In this document: one piece after another, positions 42,823 to 52,808 of the stretch
Layout of the letters: the number at the start of each line of letters is the position of its first letter
How positions within the stretch are numbered: position 1 is the stretch's first letter
NCBI RefSeq assembly: GCF_017654505.1
Contig: NC_054543.1
Coordinates: forward strand, 26,600,747 to 26,664,746
Direction of reading: 5' to 3'
DNA from: Polyodon spathula
Lineage: Eukaryota > Chordata > Actinopteri > Acipenseriformes > Polyodontidae
DNA length: 64,000 bases
Notes under the pieces: generated by a model
Seen by the model: only the letters and a program-made list of their open reading frames with translations
Database searches by the model: none
Told to the model about the DNA's origin: nothing
Made by a program: the position numbers and the translations under genes

Positions 42823-43721
42823 TAGAAAGGAAGGGGGGAGAAATCAACAAAAAAACAGAAGGGAGACCTCATCAAAACAAGGACAACAACTCTGGTAAGA
42901 CAACCATTAAATGTATGTATCTAAATGCTAGAAGTATCAGAAACAAAATTCTAGAACTTGAAGCTACTGAACTAACAAGTAATTATAATGTGATAGGTGT
43001 TACAGACACTTGGTTGTCTGAGAGTGATGGGGACGAATATAATATTTGTGGGTATACACTGTATAGGAAAGACAGACAGGACAGAAGAGGAGGAGGGGTA
43101 GCGCTATACATAAGAAACAGTCTTGAAGCCCAGGTGTTAAACCTGGACAAAGAAAATAAAACCGAATCAATATGGGTCAGAATAACAGACAAAAATTCAA
43201 AGGGCATAATAATAGAAGCATGCTATAGACCGCCAGATTCAGACGGTGAGCAAAATAATCTGTTATACAATGACATTAGAAATGCATGTAGCAAAGGAGA
43301 AGCCATACTGACGGGGGATTTCAACTTCCCCCATATAAAATGGGAAAACACGGTGGGTAGCACGAAGGATGAAATAGAAATGGTGGAAATGACAAATGAC
43401 TGCTTCCTAACACAATCTGTCAAGGCACCGTAGAGGGGAGGCATGCCGTGATTTAGTCTTTTCAAATAACGAAGACAGAATAACTAAAACAGAGGTCAGA
43501 TAACCACTACAAACTCAGACGACAACATTGTCTCATTTGAAGTGTTTTTTGAAACCCCAAAAGTAATGACTAAAGCTAAGGTTTACAATTTTAGAAAAGC
43601 AAACTATGAAGGTATGAAACAAAGACTAACAGAAGTAGATTGGAGTAAAATAGAGAAATCATCCACAGAAGAAGGATGGTTGTTCTTTAAAAATGTAGTA
43701 CAAGAGGCGCAAAACAATTAG
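42823..43721 (+). pseudogene. CR1 ORF2 of copy G, endonuclease part only
   Basis: The -1 frame after the heptamer runs through N-A-R-S-I, then T-D-T-W (the catalytic Glu of T-E-T-W replaced by Asp), R-G-G-G-V-A-L-Y-I, R-P-P-D-S-D and G-D-F-N. A 2-bp deletion near 43431 causes a stop. Downstream endonuclease sequence continues in another frame to 43721, where copy H begins. No RT domain remains. Confidence 0.9.
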
Positions 43722-44812
43722 AACATAAGAACATAAGAAAGTTTACAAACGAGAGGAGGCCATTCTGCCCATCTTGCTCGTTTGGTTGTTAGTAGCTTAT
43801 TGATCCCAGAATCTCATCAAGCAGCTTCATGAAGGATCCCAGGGTGTCAGCTTCAACAACATTACTGGGGGTTGATTCCAGACCCTCACTATTCTCTGTG
43901 TAAAAAAGTGCCTCCTATTTTCTGTTCTGAATGTTCCTTTGTCTAATCTCCATTTGTGACCCCTGGTCCTTGTTTCTTTTTTCAGGCTGAAAAAGTCCCT
44001 TGGGTCGACACTGTCAATACCTTTTAGAATTTTGAATGCTTGAAGTAGGTCGCCACGTAGTCTTTTTTGTTCAAGACTGAACAGATTCAATTTGTTTAGC
44101 CTGTCTGCATATGACATGCCTTTTAAGCCCAGAATAATTCTGGTCGCTCTTCTTTGCACTCTTTCTAGAGCAGCAGTATTTTTTTTATAGCGAGGTGACC
44201 AGAACTGCACACAATATTCAAGAAGAGGTCTTACTAGAGCATTGTACAGTTTTAACATTACTTCCCTTTTTAAATTCAACACTTTTCACAATGTATCCGA
44301 GCATCTTTTTAGCCTTTTTTATAGCTTCCCCACATTGTCTAGATTAAGACATTTATGAGTCAACAAAAACTCCTAGGTCTTTTTCATAGATTCCTTCTCC
44401 AATTTCAATATCTCCCATATGATATTTATAATGTACATTTTTATTTCCTGCATGCAGTACCTTACACCTTTCTTTATTAAATGTCATTTGCCATGTGTCT
44501 GCCCAGTTTTGAATCTTGTCTAGATCATTTTGAATGACCTTTTTCCACTCCTCCTTACTTTTTCATCATTAATGTAGATTAGGAATAGCAGCGGACCTAA
44601 TACTGATCCCTTTGGTACACCACTGGTTACCACACTCCATTCTGAGGTTTTTCCTCTAATCATTACTTTCTGTTTTCTACATGTTAACCACTCCCTAATC
44701 CATGTACATGTGTTTCCATGAATTCCAACTGCGTTCATTTTGAGAATTAATCTTTTGTGTGGGACTTTGTCAAAAGCTTTCTGGAAATCTAAATAAAGCA
44801 TGTCATATGGCA
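43722..44812 (-). mobile_element. CR1 LINE copy H, 5'-truncated, rearranged
   Basis: The minus strand has RT middle ([10 protein letters not shown]), a deletion of about 60 bp that removes the FADD box near 44545, and the ORF2 C-terminus with small indels. Two AACATAAG tail units lie at 43721-43738. No target duplication is seen: its 5' end joins directly to the 5' UTR of copy I and its 3' end to the broken ORF2 of copy G. Confidence 0.88.
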
Positions 44813-44814
44813 TG

Positions 44815-45190
44815 TTAAACGAGGCAGTCTTCCCAGCGACAGCGAGTGGAAGCGACAGCGAGTGGGAGAAGTACAGGCGTGGAAAAGTATAGAGCAGTTT
44901 CGAAGCAGAAAGGAGAAATTGCATCTTGAATTGCTTTAATCAGAAAACAGAGGACATTGGGGAAACACAGCAGCAGCTCAAAGTCAAACAGCCGCGTGTG
45001 TTTTTCTGATAACAAACAAGCTGAAACTCGGAGCAGCTGATTCAAATTCAGCGCCGTTTTGAGACACGGGCGAGGGGAGGAGCCAACAGCACAGCAGAAC
45101 AACGCAGTTAAACTAGGCAGTCTTCCCAGCGACAGCGAGTGGGAAAAGTACAGGCGTGGAAAAGTACAGAGCAGTTTCGAAGCAGTTTGA
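44815..45190 (+). repeat. Tandem 5' UTR monomers of CR1 copy I
   Basis: The block GTTAAAC-(G/T)AGGCAGTCTTCCCAGC...AAGTACAGGCGTGGAAAAG...GAGCAGTTTCGAAGCAG occurs at about 44815-44910 and again at about 45107-45185, an offset of about 292 bp. Repeated promoter monomers at a LINE 5' end are known from mouse L1. A GC-rich stretch (GGGCGAGGGGAGGAGCC) lies between them. Confidence 0.8.
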
Positions 45191-45248
45191 AAGCAGGTTG
45201 ACGGCTGCAGAAGAAACTAAACTTAAAAAAAAAAAAAAAAACCTCAAC

Positions 45249-46196
45249 ATGGTCTTCAAGCCAGTAATCTGTGACACCTGCTTGATGTGGGAAATCCGAG
45301 AAAACCCAGCGGAGCTAAACCAAGTGTGCGTAAAGTGCCGCGCGATCCAGGATTTGCATAAACTAGTAAGTATGCTAGAAATGGAGCTGGAAGAAGTGAG
45401 ACAGCAACAGGATCTTGAGGAACTGGCACACCCACAATTCATGGAAGTCTGCATCACCCCTAACAGAATGAAAGCCACCAGGGAGATAGAAGGTCAGAAC
45501 AGCTGGGTTCAGGTAGGCAGAAGCAGGGAAAAAAAGAAACTTCGTCAAACACAACCACCAGAAATCAAAACAACCAACAGATTTGAGTCACTTCAGAATT
45601 TTGATGAGCAGAACCAACAACAAGAGAATGAAAGGAACAACATCCAGGACCCTATTGACAGTGGTGACCAGACATCAAAAAGAAGAGAGGTCATGATTGT
45701 TGGGGACTCCATATTGAGAAACACAGCAAGTTCAATTCGCAGTTTGGACCCCCTTACTACAACAGTGTGCTGCCTTCTGGGAGCCTCGGTCAAGCACATC
45801 ACTGAGAACGTGGACAGGCTCCTAGAACGAACAGGAGACGACCCGGTAGTAGTCATCCACATCGGTACAAACAACATTGGAAGAGACAGACCAAAATCCC
45901 TGCAAAACAAATTCAGAGAGCTAGGAAGGAAATTAAAAGAGAAAACCAAAACTGTGGTATTTTCTGGTATACTACCCGCACCTTGCAAAGGACCATATGG
46001 ACAGCTGGAAATAATTAATCAAAACGCATGGCTGAAGACGTGGTGCACACGGGAAGGCTTCACCTATCTTGATCATTGGACCACATTCTACAACGAGGAC
46101 TATCTGTATAGACGGGATGGACTGCATTTAAATAACAAGGGAACTAGTCTACTCGGAGAAAAGATCCTCGAGCAGGTTCGGAAGCATTTAAACTAG
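45249..46196 (+). CDS. CR1 ORF1, intact: zinc-knuckle-like N-terminus + SGNH esterase
   Basis: The product is the 315-aa ORF1 protein, predicted to be part of the retrotransposition ribonucleoprotein. ATG at 45249 follows a run of 18 A (a longer upstream frame lacks AUG). Residues about 8-36 have two Cys pairs (C-D-T-C, C-V-K-C) that could bind zinc. Residues about 40-65 form a Glu/Gln-rich helix, perhaps a coiled coil. From about residue 150 the SGNH hydrolase fold is seen: V-G-D-S-I-L-R (Ser), I-G-T-N-N (Asn), R-D-G-L-H-L-N (Asp, His), so all catalytic residues are present. Esterase-bearing ORF1 is known in CR1/L2 LINEs. The substrate is unknown. It ends C-A-U U-U-A A-A-C U-A-G. Confidence 0.93.
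   Translation: MVFKPVICDTCLMWEIRENPAELNQVCVKCRAIQDLHKLVSMLEMELEEVRQQQDLEELAHPQFMEVCITPNRMKATREIEGQNSWVQVGRSREKKKLRQTQPPEIKTTNRFESLQNFDEQNQQQENERNNIQDPIDSGDQTSKRREVMIVGDSILRNTASSIRSLDPLTTTVCCLLGASVKHITENVDRLLERTGDDPVVVIHIGTNNIGRDRPKSLQNKFRELGRKLKEKTKTVVFSGILPAPCKGPYGQLEIINQNAWLKTWCTREGFTYLDHWTTFYNEDYLYRRDGLHLNNKGTSLLGEKILEQVRKHLN
46187..46193 (+). promoter_or_regulatory. Predicted -1 frameshift heptamer U UUA AAC, copy I
   Basis: The heptamer is present, but the A tract at 46220-46227 has eight A instead of seven. In this copy the -1 frame meets a stop and ORF2 lies in the same frame as ORF1, behind the single UAG at 46194-46196. Confidence 0.55.
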
Positions 46197-47865
46197 AAAG
46201 GAAGGGGGGAGAAATCAACAAAAAAAACAGAAGGGAGACCGCATCAAAACAAGAACAACAACTCAGGTAAGACAACCATTAAATGTATTTATCTAAATGC
46301 TAGAAGTATCAGAAACAAAATTCTAGAACTTGAAGCTACTGCACTAACAGGTAACTATGATGTGATAGGTGTTACAGAAACTTGGTTGTCTGAGAGTGAT
46401 GGGGACGAATATAATATTTGTGGGTATACACTGTATAGGAAAGACAGGCAGGACAGAAGAGGAGGAGGGGTAGCGCTATACATAAGAAACAGTCTTGAAG
46501 CCCAGGTGTTAAACCTGGACAAAGAAAATAAAACCGAATCAATATGGGTCAGAATAACGGACAAAAATTCAAAAGGCATAATAATAGGAGCATGCTATAG
46601 ACCGCCAGATTCAGACGGTGAGCACAATAATCTGTTATACAATGACATTAGAAATGTGTGTAGCAAAGGAGAAGCCATACTAATGGGGGATTTCAACTTC
46701 CCCCAAATAAAATGGGAAAACCCGGTGGGTAGCGCGAAGGATGAAATAGAAATGGTGGAAATGACAAATGACTGCTTCCTAACACAATTTGTGAAAGCAC
46801 CGACTAGAGGGGAGGCATGCCTTGATTTAGTCTTTTCAAATAACGAAGATAGAATAACTAAAACAGAGGTCAGAGAACCACTGGCAAACTCAGACCACAA
46901 CATGGTCTCATTTGAAGTGTTTTTTAAATCCCCAAAAGAAATGACTAAAGCTAAGGTTTACAATTTTAGAAAAGCAAACTATGAAGGCATGAAACAGAGA
47001 CTAACAGAAGTAGATTGGAGTAAAATAGAGAAAACACCCACAGAAGAAGGATGGTTGTTCTTCAAAAATGTAGTAATAGAGGCACAAAACAATTATATCC
47101 CTAAAGTAGACAAATCTAAATGTAAAACTAAATTGCCAAAATGGTTTAATAGATCAATTAAGAAAAATATTCAGCGAAAAAAGGCACTTTACAGAGCATT
47201 AAAAAAGGACCAAAAAGAAAGTACGCAGAAAGAGTACACAGAACTGCAAACGCAAGTCAAAAAGGAAGTTAGAAAGGCCAAGAGAGAAATAGAAATAAAC
47301 ATTGCTAAGGGAGCTAAAAACAATTCCAAAATGTTTTTCCAATATTACAACAGCAAGAGAACATTCAAAGAGGAGATGAAATGTTTAAGAGATACAAATG
47401 ACAAAATCGTAGATGAAGAAAAAAAAATAGCAAATATGTTAAATGATTACTTTTCACAAGTTTTTACAAAGGAAGATACTGACAACATGCCCCACATGTC
47501 ATCCAGTTCCTGTCCAGTTTTAAATAACTTTAGCATAACCGAGGCAGAAGTATTAAAGGGACTAGGAGCTCTTAAAATAAACAAATCCCCTGGGCCAGAT
47601 GAGAGCCTCCCAATAGTACTGAAGAAATAATTTACAAACCGCTAACCAAGATCATGCAGCAGTCTCTTGACACAGGGGTGGTACCGACAGACTGCAAAAT
47701 TGCAAACGTAATACCGATCCACAAAAAGGGAAACAAAACTGAACCAGGTAACTACAGACCAGTAAGCCTGACTTCTATTATATGCAAACTTGTGGAAACT
47801 ATAATAAGATCCAAAATGGAAAATTACCTATATGGTAACAGGGTCCTGGGAGACAGTCAACATGG
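46197..47865 (+). pseudogene. CR1 ORF2 of copy I: complete endonuclease, partial RT
   Basis: Open from 46197 to 47627. The endonuclease is complete: N-A-R-S-I-R-N-K, T-E-T-W, R-G-G-G-V-A-L-Y-I, C-Y-R-P-P-D-S-D, G-D-F-N-F-P and N-S-D-H-N-M-V. The linker and first RT block (K-S-P-G-P-D-E) follow. A deletion of about 10 bp near 47622 causes a stop at 47628-47630. The RT then continues in another frame (H-K-K-G-N-K-T-E-P-G-N-Y-R-P) until truncation. The RT active site is missing. Confidence 0.9.
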
Positions 47866-47868
47866 GCA

Positions 47869-48076
47869 GTCGAGTCACTCTGGTACTACCTCCTGGGGCG
47901 ACACTTCACCCTGGTTATAGATCATGCCCCCTTAGCATAGCTTCACCGGATGAAAGATAGCAACGCCAGAATCACATGGTGGTACTTGGCCTTGCAGCCC
48001 TATGCCTTCAGGATAGTCCACCGAGCAGTAAATCTGCATCAAAACGCAGACTTTTTCTCTCAGGAAGGTATGGGGG
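47869..48076 (+). pseudogene. Gypsy RNase H / tether fragment
   Basis: The frame reads W-Y-Y-L-L-G-R-H-F-T-L-V-I-D-H-A-P-L, then R-M-K-D-S-N-A-R-I-T-W-W, and N-A-D-F-F-S-Q-E. This is the wording of the end of gypsy RNase H. One stop interrupts it. It abuts a purine-rich stretch (GGTATGGGGG) just before the LTR, which would serve as the polypurine tract. Confidence 0.7.
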
Positions 48077-48707
48077 TGTAAGATTTTCGAATGAACTGGT
48101 GGTGTCACCCAACAACTGCCTGTGAGTCATGGCAGTGACACGGGGAGATGGGAAAGGGGGTGTGTGGACTTTCCCCCTCTCTGAATGGCTGAGAGGCGAG
48201 TCTTGGGTGATTGTTGGTCCTATAAAATAACGCTCTGCTGTCTCCTCAGGTCTGCCCTTATAGAGTCGCTGAGAGTGCGGAAACGCTGGTCGCGGACCGA
48301 GAACCAGCCGGGAGAGAAAAAGACACAGAAGTGTCACAGTGAGAGCGGGGAACCCTTGGGCAGACAACTTAAAAATATAACAGAGCAGGCTAGGTAGCCG
48401 GCAGCGTAGGACGGAGATCTTTTATTTGTAGTTTTGTTATTGTGTTATTTTGTCCTTTGTTATTTTTGCCTTCTGTTTTCGTTGTTATTTCTTTGAGCAC
48501 CTGCAAGGCGCCGGTATTGTGTACCATCGCTTGGTATGCCCGTGGTTCTGTTTACTATAGTTGGTAAATCAGACCACGGACCCACAGTGACATCTGCAGG
48601 ATAAACTGAAAAACAGCACCCCGAAAATAAAACTGGGCGCCTGTGCGGTGTTGCCAAATCCACCTGTCTGTCTCCTGTGTCAGTGAATTACCCACCACCC
48701 TTCCACA
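48077..48707 (+). mobile_element. Probable gypsy 3' LTR (about 631 bp)
   Basis: It begins TGTAAGATTT after the purine tract and ends CTTCCACA. It contains a TATA box (CCTATAAAATAAC, about 48220-48232) and an AATAAA signal near 48627. The ends are inferred from TG...CA and context; no partner LTR is in the window. Confidence 0.6.
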
Positions 48708-48967
48708 AACGTATTAAAATATAATGCGGTATTTTGCTGTACTAATAACAAACTATGGGTTGTTACTTTATATGAATTATGCTAACCACGAATGTAAGAA
48801 TTTTTTTTTCTGTAGTGGTGTACTTCTTTTTCTTTCAAAAAGCATATATCTATAATCGTTTGCGCAATGCATTTTAATTTCAAATATATACACTATTGCA
48901 GTTTTGGTAAGGCTACATTGGGTTTATCTTTAATGTAATCATAGTTTTAAATATAGACTGCCCATTT
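48708..48967. other. AT-rich, nothing recognised
   Basis: Short frames only. Confidence 0.3.
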
Positions 48968-49112
48968 TCATTTACGTCCCAAATTTTGAGCCGCTTTGCT
49001 TTTGATAACGTTCCAAATTCTGGGCCGCTATAATGTTCAGATAACGTCCCAAATTGCGGGCTGCTCTGATAAAGTCCCAAATTCTGGGCTGCTCTAGTTT
49101 CAGATAACGTTA
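48968..49112. repeat. About 36-bp tandem repeat, four units
   Basis: Units share AACGTCCCAAATTCTGGGC followed by CGCT/TGCTCT and GATA. They are diverged from each other. Confidence 0.75.
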
Positions 49113-49202
49113 TTTCCACAACCTTTCAATTAAAATACAACATGGTATTTTGCTGATCAGTACTCGGGGAACAATCTGCCTGCACCAAATGTCGGTCCTT
49201 GT

Positions 49203-49640
49203 TTAACACTAGAACCGTCGGGTTTATGTTACTAACCGCCAGCAGTAGTCATTTTGACGGTTAAATTTTAACAGCTTTGATATAAAAATAAAAAACACAA
49301 ACTATCAGATACAACTCAAGATATTTATTTATGAACATTATATCTAACATTTGCATAGCAGAAACACTGCAGTTAAATGAAATTCGCGCATATGATAATA
49401 TAAACATTTCAAAAGAAGATATTGAGTAAACAGATGTAAACTGGTTATAGTTAAGCCTATATACAAAACTGCAAAATCGAAATAATTTCTTCTAAAAAGG
49501 AAATAACTCTGTTCACATTGTATAACGGGAGTGAGCATTCAAGGTAGTCCCCACATTATCACAATCCACACAGATGTAACGCTTATCAACTTGTCATGTG
49601 CATTTTTAATGCAGCCTCATGGCGTAGTTCGGGGGACGCT
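49203..49640 (-). pseudogene. piggyBac 3' end with transposase zinc-finger tail
   Basis: The outer end is CACTAGAACCGTCGGG directly after TTAA (49203-49206), the target of piggyBac. The minus strand near 49590-49530 reads K-R-Y-I-C-V-D-C-D-N-V-G-T-T-L-N-A-H-S, the Cys-rich C-terminal finger of piggyBac transposases. The rest of the element is missing. Confidence 0.7.
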
Positions 49641-49839
49641 GTAAAGGCACTCACCTGCTTTCCTCTCTTTCTTTCTCAGTCAGTTATCTCAAAACCACGC
49701 TGTCCTGTCCTTTCTGATCATATTCGGCTGGGGGAAGGGAAGAGGCCGCATTTTCGGTATATGCGCTTTCGGGCGGGGGATGACTCGGCATCTGTCCCCG
49801 CAGCTGCTCCCAATAGCGTAAGGTTGCGGATGCAACCCC

Positions 49840-49934
49840 GGTTCTCTGAAAGCGAAAATAGCCATCAATTAATGGGTGTCGCTGTCAGGTAATAGGATTA
49901 TGTTGAGCTTAATATAAAAGCTGCCTTTAGGCCT
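49840..49934. repeat. DIRS inverted repeat, left
   Basis: Contains GGATTATGTTGAGCTTAATA and AAAGCTGCCTTTAGGCCT, matched in reverse at 51474-51570 with a few mismatches. Confidence 0.88.
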
Positions 49935-50790
49935 CAAAAAGTGGAGCAGAGGAATCCAGCACATTCAGTCTGTAGAACCTCATGAAAGTGTGTAGCGTAG
50001 CCCAGCTAGCCGCAGCACATATTGCAGACTCTGGGACACCTCGAAAGAGGGCCCAGGACGTTGCCATAACCTTGGTAGAATGCGTCTTCAATTGCCCCGG
50101 AGGGGAAAGGCCAGCAGATTCATAAGCCTGAGCAATGACGTCCACTATCCAATGGGACAGGCACTGTTTAGACAATGCCTGCCAGCGTCCTAGAACCATA
50201 GCACACAAACAACTGTTCAGTGTGTCTGACACCCGTTGTACGGTCAATATAGCACCTCAATGCCTGCACCGGGCAGAGCATGTGCAACTGTTGGTCCTCA
50301 GAGAAGAGAAGGGAGGAGGATGGCATGCCATCAACTCCACAGATTGGTTCACATGGAACGGGGATATTACTTTTGGCAAAAATACCGAGTTTGGTCGCAT
50401 GGAAACTCCAACGAAGGGAGTGCAAGAAGGGTGCACTGAAAGTGCATGCAGCTCACTCATTCGTTTTGCTGAAGCAATAGCCAGCAAAAACATAGTCTTT
50501 AAAGACATGAGCTTCAGATCCACAGTGTGGAGTGGCTCAAATGGGACTTTTGTAAGGGTTCCAGCACCACATCATGGTCCCACAAGGGGAGGCTAGATGT
50601 CCTGAGAGTACGCAGCCTCCTCGCACCCGTAAGAAATTGGGATGCCAGGAAATGGTTTTAGGTGATAAGCCATCTATGCACATGTGACAAGCAGATATGG
50701 CTGCCAGGTACACCTTAGGTGTGACAGGGGACCTACCATCACCTAATAGTTTCTGGAGAAACTGTAAGATAACTGCCATGGGGAAGGTAA
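49930..50790 (-). pseudogene. DIRS tyrosine recombinase, frameshifted
   Basis: The minus strand reads in order: S-P-V-T-P-K-V-Y-L-A-A-I-S-A-C-H (50730), L-K-L-M-S-L-K-T-M-F-L-L-A-I-A-S-A-K-R (catalytic R region, 50500), then, after a frame change near 50250, H-S-T-K-V-M-A-T-S-W-A-L-F-R-G-V (normally H-x-x-R; Arg is replaced by Lys) and T-F-M-R-F-Y-R-L-N-V (final Tyr). These are the DIRS recombinase motifs. Frameshift and loss of HxxR Arg make it inactive. Confidence 0.82.
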
Positions 50791-51473
50791 CTGGGTCCTG
50801 GCCCTGGTCCTGAAATAACTGCCACTTATACGCGTATTGTGACCTGGTAGAGGGAGCTCGCTATGGTCTAGTAAAGACAGCTGCTTAGTGTCTAGCAGAC
50901 TATGAGCTAAAAAGGCCGCTGCTGTAGTGTTCTGTCTGGCCCACGGCCAACACACACACACCTCGCATTTCTCTCTGAAAGAAAGAAAAACAAATGTTAT
51001 TACAAGTAATAAAATATATAGGTAATAACAATAAGCTCTCAAAGTAATAAATAATAATAGTAAGCGAGACAGACTCCTTAGAGAGTCAGCAAGCTGAAAA
51101 GAGTGAGAACGCTGAATAAGTGACTCAGCCGAGTGCTTAAGGGGCAGTGCCAGCCAGCATGCCGAATATGAGAGCTAAAGGTGGTCGCAAAATTCAACCA
51201 AGCCCAGTGAATTGCGGCCCGCCCTCAGCGACCGTAACTAGGTTTTCAGTGAGATAAACCCGGGGAAGGGGCAGCCGCCAGCTTCTCGTGCACAATTAAG
51301 GCAACGGAGGGTACAAACACTGAATTTTATTTTTTATTTTTGAATAACCAGAGTGTTGTAGAACAACAAATAGATTAAGCTCAATCCCGATCTGCAGCTG
51401 AAAGCAAAAGAGGCTGGGCTTCCTACGCTCTGCATAGTCATTCAGCACCCGAGGGGCAGACAAAGAGCTACGG

Positions 51474-51570
51474 AGGCCTAAAGGCAGCTTTTATATTAAG
51501 CTCAGCATAATCCTATCACCTGATGGCGATACCCATTAGTTGATGGCTATTTTCAAATTGAAAGAGAACT
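51474..51570. repeat. DIRS inverted repeat, right
   Basis: Reverse complement of 49840-49934, including AGGCCTAAAGGCAGCTTTTA. Confidence 0.88.
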
Positions 51571-52596
51571 GGCAATGTGCTCTCACCGGTTTCTGGGTGG
51601 GGTCTGTGCAATGCCGGGGATCCCCTCTGGCTGTACCATTTGTCAATCTCTTTCTCTCTTCCCTATTTAAACTGTGTATTTAAGCTCCAGCAACACCTTG
51701 TCAGCAATAATCCTTGTTTAAATGGCATAGACAATAGGTCTAACACCTTTGCAGTTCCTCCTTCAACCTCTCATGCCAATATTCACCTCTCCTTCATTAC
51801 ATCTTCTCTTTCAGTGGCTCCTTGCTTGTCCCAGCCCAGGCAGTTCAGGTCGCACCCTCATCTATCCATTCCACAGTACAACCGAGTTATTGCATCTGCT
51901 TCAGGCTCCAATCAGCAGCCGCCATCCGATGTACTCACTCTCACCGTTGATCCAAGGGCAAGTAATAGCGTCAGTTCCACACACGCCCTACGGTCAGACA
52001 CAGATTCACTCTCCACCGTCCCACAGCAGCAAATACTCATACGCTCTGCACTGTTATGTAGCAACAAATGCTTATACACTCTGCATCATCCCATAGTTAC
52101 AGACTCACCCCTCTCTCTCTCTATCCAATTCATATGCAAAAACCTTCCTTCTGCTTCCAGAATCTCCGAGTCTCCAATTCAAGGTGAGCTGGACAAAGAA
52201 TTCACAAGAATTCCGCTCATCCTCTCAAATACTACAACAGAATCTCCGAGTCTCCAATTCAAGGTGAGCTGGACAAAGAATTCACAAGAATTCCGCTCAT
52301 CCTCTCAAATACTACAACATTAATACATGATGAGAGATGTGGTACGAGACTGGAAATATGTCTTATGAGATTATGAGTTAAGGAGTTTCACTATTAGAAG
52401 AATGACTGGAGTTGTGAAACCCAAATTTCTGAATGTGACTTCACCTTTTCCATTCCAAGCAGACATGACAAGACCAAGACACGTTCACTGTCATCCCAGA
52501 GAGGGAAGAATGCTGGATAGCTACTCTAAGGAGCAATACTTGGAAGTGACGTTAGCCGCGTTAAAGGAACAATTGGTCCTCAAGTTCCGGAGCCTG
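51571..52596 (+). other. Sequence upstream of tyrosine-recombinase element, with long weak frame
   Basis: A frame of 248 codons (51577-52323) is Ser/Pro/Leu-rich with no recognised domain. Its end is generated by an 80-bp tandem duplication. After the Harbinger-like insertion is removed, 52402-52596 joins 54284 onward, so this region probably belongs to the recombinase element. Confidence 0.35.
52158..52317. repeat. Perfect 80-bp tandem duplication
   Basis: 52158-52237 is repeated at 52238-52317. The length is not a multiple of three, so a coding frame would be shifted. Confidence 0.93.
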
Positions 52597-52706
52597 GGGC
52601 CGTATTTATAAAGCTGACTAAGTCTAAGCCCAGAAAAAGGGCTTAAGTCGCTTTTGCTGACTTTGTTATGATCGAGTCTTAAGTCCATTTCACAGAAAAA
52701 CTTTCT

Positions 52707-52723
52707 GGGGGGGGGGGGGGGGG
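52707..52723. repeat. Poly-G tract, 17 bases
   Basis: A run of G lies inside the Harbinger-like element. Confidence 0.85.
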
Positions 52724-52808
52724 TCTTAACTTAGACCAGCATTTCTGTCCTCGCACAACGTCTTCACTGTCTTTCACTCGAGAGAAAGCCGTTGCCTGAG
52801 GTTTGATA

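Larger units (their letters stand above)
38768..42825 (+). pseudogene. CR1 ORF1 of copy G (zinc-knuckle-like + SGNH esterase), interrupted
   Basis: CR1 ORF1 proteins bind nucleic acid, and some carry an esterase domain whose substrate is unknown. Starting at ATG 38768 after an A-rich tract, the N-terminus has C-D-T-C and C-V-K-C pairs, then a Glu-rich helix. After copy F, the second part (42131-42825) holds SGNH blocks: I (V-G-D-S-I-L-R, catalytic Ser), III (I-G-T-N-N) and V (R-D-G-L-H-L-N, Asp and His). It ends H-L-N-stop at 42823-42825. Apart from the insertion the frame is intact at 315 codons. Confidence 0.9.
38630..43721 (+). mobile_element. CR1 LINE copy G, split by copy F, 3'-truncated
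   Basis: The 5' UTR starts at 38630 with three GCGACAGCGAGTGGAA units. ORF1 is 38768-39020 plus 42131-42825 and ORF2 follows. Copy F sits inside ORF1 between 20-bp duplications. Removing F and one duplication gives an ORF1 of exactly 948 nt, the same as copy I. ORF2 is cut at 43721, where copy H begins. Confidence 0.93.
44813..47868 (+). mobile_element. CR1 LINE copy I, full 5' UTR, 3'-truncated
   Basis: This is the only copy with an extended 5' UTR (44813-45248). It has a complete ORF1 and ORF2 down to the RT fingers, then stops abruptly at about 47868 where gypsy sequence begins. Loss of the 3' end is not typical of LINE insertion and points to later deletion or rearrangement. Confidence 0.92.
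49840..51570 (-). mobile_element. Internally deleted DIRS-type element with inverted ends
   Basis: The two ends form an inverted repeat of about 95 bp (49840-49934 and 51474-51570). Between them is only a decayed tyrosine recombinase; no RT or RNase H is present. Inverted terminal repeats and recombinase-based integration without target duplication define DIRS1-like elements. The full element would be several kb, so this is a deletion derivative. Confidence 0.75.

Noticed and set aside
46197..47630. Programmed UAG readthrough as the general CR1 strategy
   Set aside because: Only copy I has ORF1 and ORF2 in one frame, because of an extra A. F and G need a -1 shift, so readthrough is unlikely to be ancestral.
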